Source: Desulfurella acetivorans A63
Lineage (GTDB): Bacteria > Campylobacterota_A > Desulfurellia > Desulfurellales > Desulfurellaceae
Assembly: GCA_000517565.1 (NCBI GenBank)
Contig: CP007051.1
Coordinates: 1,341,949-1,405,948 of the forward strand
DNA: 64,000 nucleotides
Direction of reading: 5' to 3'
Shown here: one piece after another, positions 60,616 to 64,000 of the stretch
How the letters are laid out: every line of letters begins with the position of its first letter
Numbering within the stretch: position 1 is the stretch's first letter
The notes under the pieces: generated by a model
The model's database searches: none
Told to the model about the DNA's origin: nothing
The model's input: only the letters and a program-made list of their open reading frames with translations
Position numbers and translations under genes: made by a program

Positions 60616-62271
60616 ATGGACATAAAAAAGTTTCTTGAAGAAATAAAAATTTTTTATAATAGGATGTCAAAAAAGCAAAAAGTAGTTTTGTTTTCATCTT
60701 TTGCTGGATTAATTCTCATTTTGGTGTTTGTTTTTGTTATTGGCTCAAGAGTAAGTTATGGTGTATTGTTTTCCAATTTGAACGATAAAGATGCTTCAAG
60801 TATTATAAACTACCTTGATCAACAAAAAATTCCATACAAAATCGTTAATGGCAATACAATTGAAGTACCAAAAGATTCGGTATATAAATTGAGGCTAGAT
60901 TTAGCTGCAAAAGGTTTACCCAGTGGTGGAGTGGTGGGTTTTGAAATATTTGACAAACAAAATTTAAGTATGACCAGTTTCTTGGAAAATGTAGACTATA
61001 CAAGAGCTCTTGAAGGCGAGTTAACACGCACAATTGAAAATATATCAAGCGTAGATTCTGCAAGAGTTAACCTGGCTATACCAAAGCCTTCCGTTTTTGT
61101 AGATAAAGAACAGCCACCTACCGCTTCAATTGTGTTAAAATTAAACTCACAAATTAGCCACAATCAAGTGTACGCCATACAAAAGTTAGTGGCAGCAAGT
61201 GTGCCTAACCTAACACCAGACAATGTAACTATAGTAGATACAAATGGTAATTTACTTTCAAAAAAAGAAAATTCAGACGAGACAATAGCAAGCAGTGAAC
61301 TTCAATATAAACAATTGATTGAAAAAGAATACGCTCATAAAATAAAAGACTTACTTTTGCCAATAGTAGGTGAAAACCAGATAGTAACAACTGTAAATGT
61401 AGATTTAGATTTAAGCAAAGTTACACAAAAAAGCATTAAATATGATCCAAACAGCGTTGTAAGAAGTGAACAAAACGAAGAAGAAAAAAACTGGGCTCAA
61501 ACTAGTGCTGGCATACCAGGTGTAATTTCAAATATTGGAGCAAATCAACCAACTGCAACACCGCCTTCTACTACACCAACTACACAACAAACAACAACTC
61601 AACAAGGGCCTCTAGCTAGTGAAAAGACTAAAAGCACAATTAACTATGAAATTAGTCAAACTGAAACAAACGTTGTAGAACCTCTTGTAAAAATCAGGCG
61701 TGTGTCGGCTGCAGTTATTGTCGATGGAAATTACAAATACGATAAAAAAATAAAAAAAACCTTATATCAACCTTTATCCGCTGTGCAAATGGCTGATATT
61801 AGGAAAGCTGTTGAGCAAGCAATAGGGTTTGATCCAAAACGTGGTGATACTATTAGTGTTGTTAACATGCAATTTGAAAGTACAAAACCTAAACAGGTGA
61901 GTATGATGTCCAATTTAAACCAATTTTATCCTTTGTTAAAATACATTCTAGGCGCTATTTTGTTAATTTTGTTTTATTTTCTTTTCTTGCGAAAATTTAT
62001 TCAGAATGTATTATCATATAAAAAAGGAGAAATTGCCTACGAGCAGGCTCAGGCTGCTAAAGCATATGCTCAAGGCTCAGTAGAATCAAAAATTGAAGGT
62101 AAAAGCATAAAAGACCTCGAAGAAGAAATATCCAAAGAACTTGACAGCGAAAGTGCATTAAACGAAGAAGCCTTAAAAGATAAACTTATAGAAAAGAAAT
62201 TAAAAGAAGAAGTAGAAAGAAACCCTGAAGAAGCTTCTGCGGTTTTTAAAGCATATATTTCTTCAAAATGA
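60616..62271 (+). CDS. fliF: flagellar MS-ring protein FliF
   Basis: MS-ring subunit of 551 residues. Two membrane helices (residues about 24-44 and 435-457) bound a periplasmic region with the YscJ-type PYKIVNGNTIEVP, LDLAAKGLPSGG, and GVVGFEIFDKQNLSMTSF segments. A low-complexity Thr/Pro/Gln stretch (residues about 315-332) lies in the variable region. The C-terminal acidic tail would bind FliG, encoded next. Confidence 0.95.
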   Translation: MDIKKFLEEIKIFYNRMSKKQKVVLFSSFAGLILILVFVFVIGSRVSYGVLFSNLNDKDASSIINYLDQQKIPYKIVNGNTIEVPKDSVYKLRLDLAAKGLPSGGVVGFEIFDKQNLSMTSFLENVDYTRALEGELTRTIENISSVDSARVNLAIPKPSVFVDKEQPPTASIVLKLNSQISHNQVYAIQKLVAASVPNLTPDNVTIVDTNGNLLSKKENSDETIASSELQYKQLIEKEYAHKIKDLLLPIVGENQIVTTVNVDLDLSKVTQKSIKYDPNSVVRSEQNEEEKNWAQTSAGIPGVISNIGANQPTATPPSTTPTTQQTTTQQGPLASEKTKSTINYEISQTETNVVEPLVKIRRVSAAVIVDGNYKYDKKIKKTLYQPLSAVQMADIRKAVEQAIGFDPKRGDTISVVNMQFESTKPKQVSMMSNLNQFYPLLKYILGAILLILFYFLFLRKFIQNVLSYKKGEIAYEQAQAAKAYAQGSVESKIEGKSIKDLEEEISKELDSESALNEEALKDKLIEKKLKEEVERNPEEASAVFKAYISSK

Positions 62272-62280
62272 GGTTAGTCT

Positions 62281-63309
62281 ATGAGTGCTCAAGCACATGC
62301 GATAAATTCAATTGATGATTTAACTCCATACCAAAAAGCGGCTGTTTTATCAATTGCACTTGGAGACGAAATCTCTGCAAAATTATTTAAAAATTTAAGC
62401 AAAAATGAAATAGAAGCGATAAGTAAAGAAATTGCATTTATGAAAAAAATTGACCCAAATATATATAAAGCTGTTGTAAAAGAATTTTATCAGATGCTAA
62501 AAGCAAAAGAATACGCAACATCAGGTGGCATTGAGTATGCAAAAGAAATACTTGTTAAAACCCTAGGACCAGAAGAAGCTAGAAGAATAATCGATAAACT
62601 TATAAAGTTACTTGAATCAAATGTAGGTTTTGGCTACCTAGAAAATATTGACCCCAAACAACTTGTAAAATTTATACAAAATGAGCATCCGCAAACTATA
62701 GCTGTGATATTATCACATCTTGATCAATCGAAAGCTGCAGAAGTACTAAGTCTTTTACCTAAAGAAATACAAATTGATATTGTTGTTAGAATGGCTTCTT
62801 TAGAAAATATTTCACCAAATGTAATAAAGCGTGTTTCAGAAATGTTAGAAACAAAAATGGAAGATTTAAGTGGTAGTAATGTTGAAATTGGTGGTATAAG
62901 AGCCGTATCAGAAATTATAAATCGTATGGGAAGAACAGAATCAAAATCCCTAATTGACCAAATTTCAGAAAAAAATCCAGATCTTGCAAGTAAAATACGA
63001 GACATGATGTTTGTATTTGAAGATATCATAAAACTATCAAACTCCGATATACAAGAAATCTTAAAGCATATTGATAAAAAAGATTTGACTATAGCATTAA
63101 AAGGTGCACCAGAAGAGTTAAGCAAAAAGTTTTTTTCAAATATGTCAAGTAGAGCAGCAGAAACATTAAAAGAAGAAATGGAATTTTTAGGCCCTGTAAA
63201 AGTAAAAGATGTAGAGAGAGCCCAAAAAGCTATTGTTGATATTGTAAGGCGACTTGACGAAGAAGGTGTAATATCAATAAGTGGGGGCGGGGAGGAAATG
63301 CTTGAATGA
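62281..63309 (+). CDS. fliG: flagellar motor switch protein FliG
   Basis: Switch protein of 342 residues. LTPYQKAAVLSIALGDEISAKLFKNL opens the N-terminal domain, FIQNEHPQTIAVILSHLD is the EHPQT motif of the middle domain, and DIIKLSNSDIQEILKHIDKKDLTIALKGAPEEL carries the charged residues that contact the stator. It overlaps fliH by 4 bases. The C-terminal GGGEEMLE tail is unremarkable. Confidence 0.96.
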   Translation: MSAQAHAINSIDDLTPYQKAAVLSIALGDEISAKLFKNLSKNEIEAISKEIAFMKKIDPNIYKAVVKEFYQMLKAKEYATSGGIEYAKEILVKTLGPEEARRIIDKLIKLLESNVGFGYLENIDPKQLVKFIQNEHPQTIAVILSHLDQSKAAEVLSLLPKEIQIDIVVRMASLENISPNVIKRVSEMLETKMEDLSGSNVEIGGIRAVSEIINRMGRTESKSLIDQISEKNPDLASKIRDMMFVFEDIIKLSNSDIQEILKHIDKKDLTIALKGAPEELSKKFFSNMSSRAAETLKEEMEFLGPVKVKDVERAQKAIVDIVRRLDEEGVISISGGGEEMLE

Positions 63310-63932
63310 AAAACCTTCCCATTGAAGAATTTATACTTGAAGAATTTGATATTAATGAAACACCAAAAGAAATACAAAATGAACAAGAAGTACCAAAATC
63401 GCCAACAGAACCATTACCAAATACAGATGAAATTTACCAAAAAGCTTTTAAGGAAGGATACGAAAAAGGCAAAACAGAATACGAGCAAAATTGTCAACAA
63501 CAACTATTAAATGTAAAAAATGAGTATGAATCAAAATTGCAGGATTCAAAAATTCAATTAGAGCAATCAGTAAATTCAATTGATTTAAAAATTGGAGAAA
63601 TAAAAGACAAAATTAAGAATATTGAAAACGATATTGTTAACATAGCACTTGAAATTGCACAAAAAATAATAGAAAAAGAGATCCAAAATAAAGATACAAT
63701 TGTAAATTTGATTAAAAAATCACTATCATTTGCAAAATCTGATAAAGTAAAATTGAGAGTAAATGCAAATATAGCAAAACAAATAGATCAAGACTTTAAA
63801 AATATAGAAATTGTTGGGGATTACAATTTACCCATTGGTACAATAATTATCGAAGAAGATTCAAATATTATAGATGCAAGCATAAATACAAAACTGGAAG
63901 AATTAAAACGCAGTTTAATCAATGAATCATAA
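63306..63932 (+). CDS. fliH: flagellar export regulator FliH
   Basis: Protein of 208 residues that regulates the export ATPase FliI. A Glu/Pro/Lys-rich N-terminus (residues 1-60) is followed by AFKEGYEKGKTEYEQ, a coiled coil (about 60-115), and a C-terminal domain with VNIALEIAQKIIEKEI and PIGTIIIEEDSNIIDASI. Overlaps: 4 bases with fliG and 11 with fliI. Confidence 0.9.
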   Translation: MKNLPIEEFILEEFDINETPKEIQNEQEVPKSPTEPLPNTDEIYQKAFKEGYEKGKTEYEQNCQQQLLNVKNEYESKLQDSKIQLEQSVNSIDLKIGEIKDKIKNIENDIVNIALEIAQKIIEKEIQNKDTIVNLIKKSLSFAKSDKVKLRVNANIAKQIDQDFKNIEIVGDYNLPIGTIIIEEDSNIIDASINTKLEELKRSLINES

Positions 63933-64000
63933 CAAAATAAAGCAACTTCTAGATAAAAACAATTTTATAGTAAATTGTGGTAAAATTAAAGAAGTTGTAG
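63922..64000 (+). CDS. fliI: flagellar export ATPase FliI, N-terminal fragment (cut by window end)
   Basis: The frame begins with the ATG at 63922 inside the end of fliH and runs off the window after about 26 codons. NFIVNCGKIKEVV matches the beginning of FliI/F1-beta-like ATPases (family: GkVkeVvG). The position after fliH supports it. Confidence 0.75.
   Translation, partial: MNHNKIKQLLDKNNFIVNCGKIKEVV

Overview
This is a strongly AT-rich bacterial window, dense in genes, with Gram-negative features (TolC-type outer-membrane efflux protein, lipoprotein signal, AsmA-like envelope protein) and flagella. Dissimilatory sulfite reductase genes, periplasmic rhodanese, cytochrome bd, an oxygen-binding di-iron protein and RpoN-type flagellar control together suggest a sulfur-metabolising anaerobe or microaerophile. 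Desulfurellales (Desulfurella/Hippea, Campylobacterota) is my best guess. It is an inference from gene content, not from a marker gene.

Layout. 0-5 kb: 3' part of polA, then a heme operon hemE-hemH-hemG and an exported rhodanese. 5-8.7 kb: amtB, tRNA-Ala, a frameshifted TauE-type permease and a gene-free ~1 kb stretch with a tandem hairpin element. 8.7-12.2 kb: an ODP-type di-iron protein, a FetAB-like transporter with broken fetB, a GGDEF protein and a membrane protein. 12.2-21.4 kb (minus strand): the sulfite-reduction locus, in transcription order dsrA-dsrB-dsrD-dsrL-dsrC-dsrM-dsrK, two DsrE-like genes, siroheme synthase and dsrN. 21.6-23.5 kb: siroheme genes (a degenerate HemC-like domain fused to SUMT, then HemD). 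23.6-27.5 kb: four very small membrane-protein genes facing an Rrf2 regulator and cydAB. 27.5-38.8 kb: an HD protein, rplU-rpmA-obgE-proB-proA-nadD-rsfS-rlmH-tsaE-aroE and pilB-pilT-pilC. 38.8-45 kb: cysK, hisIE, a glycosyltransferase, argD, pgpA, a CinA relic and thpR. 45-50.2 kb: TetR plus a tripartite ABC efflux operon. 50.2-58.3 kb: tRNA-fMet, amino-acid permease, large sensor GGDEF, DsbC-like and AsmA-like proteins. 58.3-64 kb: FlgR-like sigma-54 activator, then flgB-flgC-fliE-fliF-fliG-fliH-fliI (cut by the window end).

The most striking observation is how unevenly broken reading frames are distributed. tauE, fetB, dsrN, dsrK and dsrL (two lesions) are interrupted, dsrA lacks its usual N-terminus, and DsrC lacks one of its two redox cysteines. 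All lie between 6.9 and 21.4 kb; I found no broken frame in the genes elsewhere, although a few proteins are degenerate. Either the sulfite-reduction locus is decaying in this strain, or the assembly is locally poor; raw reads or a second strain would decide. The missing cysteine and missing DsrA N-terminus cannot be explained by a single-base error.

Other leads: a palindromic repeat that has inserted in frame inside hisIE, a micro-protein membrane gene cluster sharing an 18-bp promoter element with the Rrf2/cyd unit, several promoters placed so that the mRNA would be leaderless, an AmtB with Glu in place of the first twin histidine, and a sigma-54 promoter inside the 3' end of an activator gene that lacks a DNA-binding domain.
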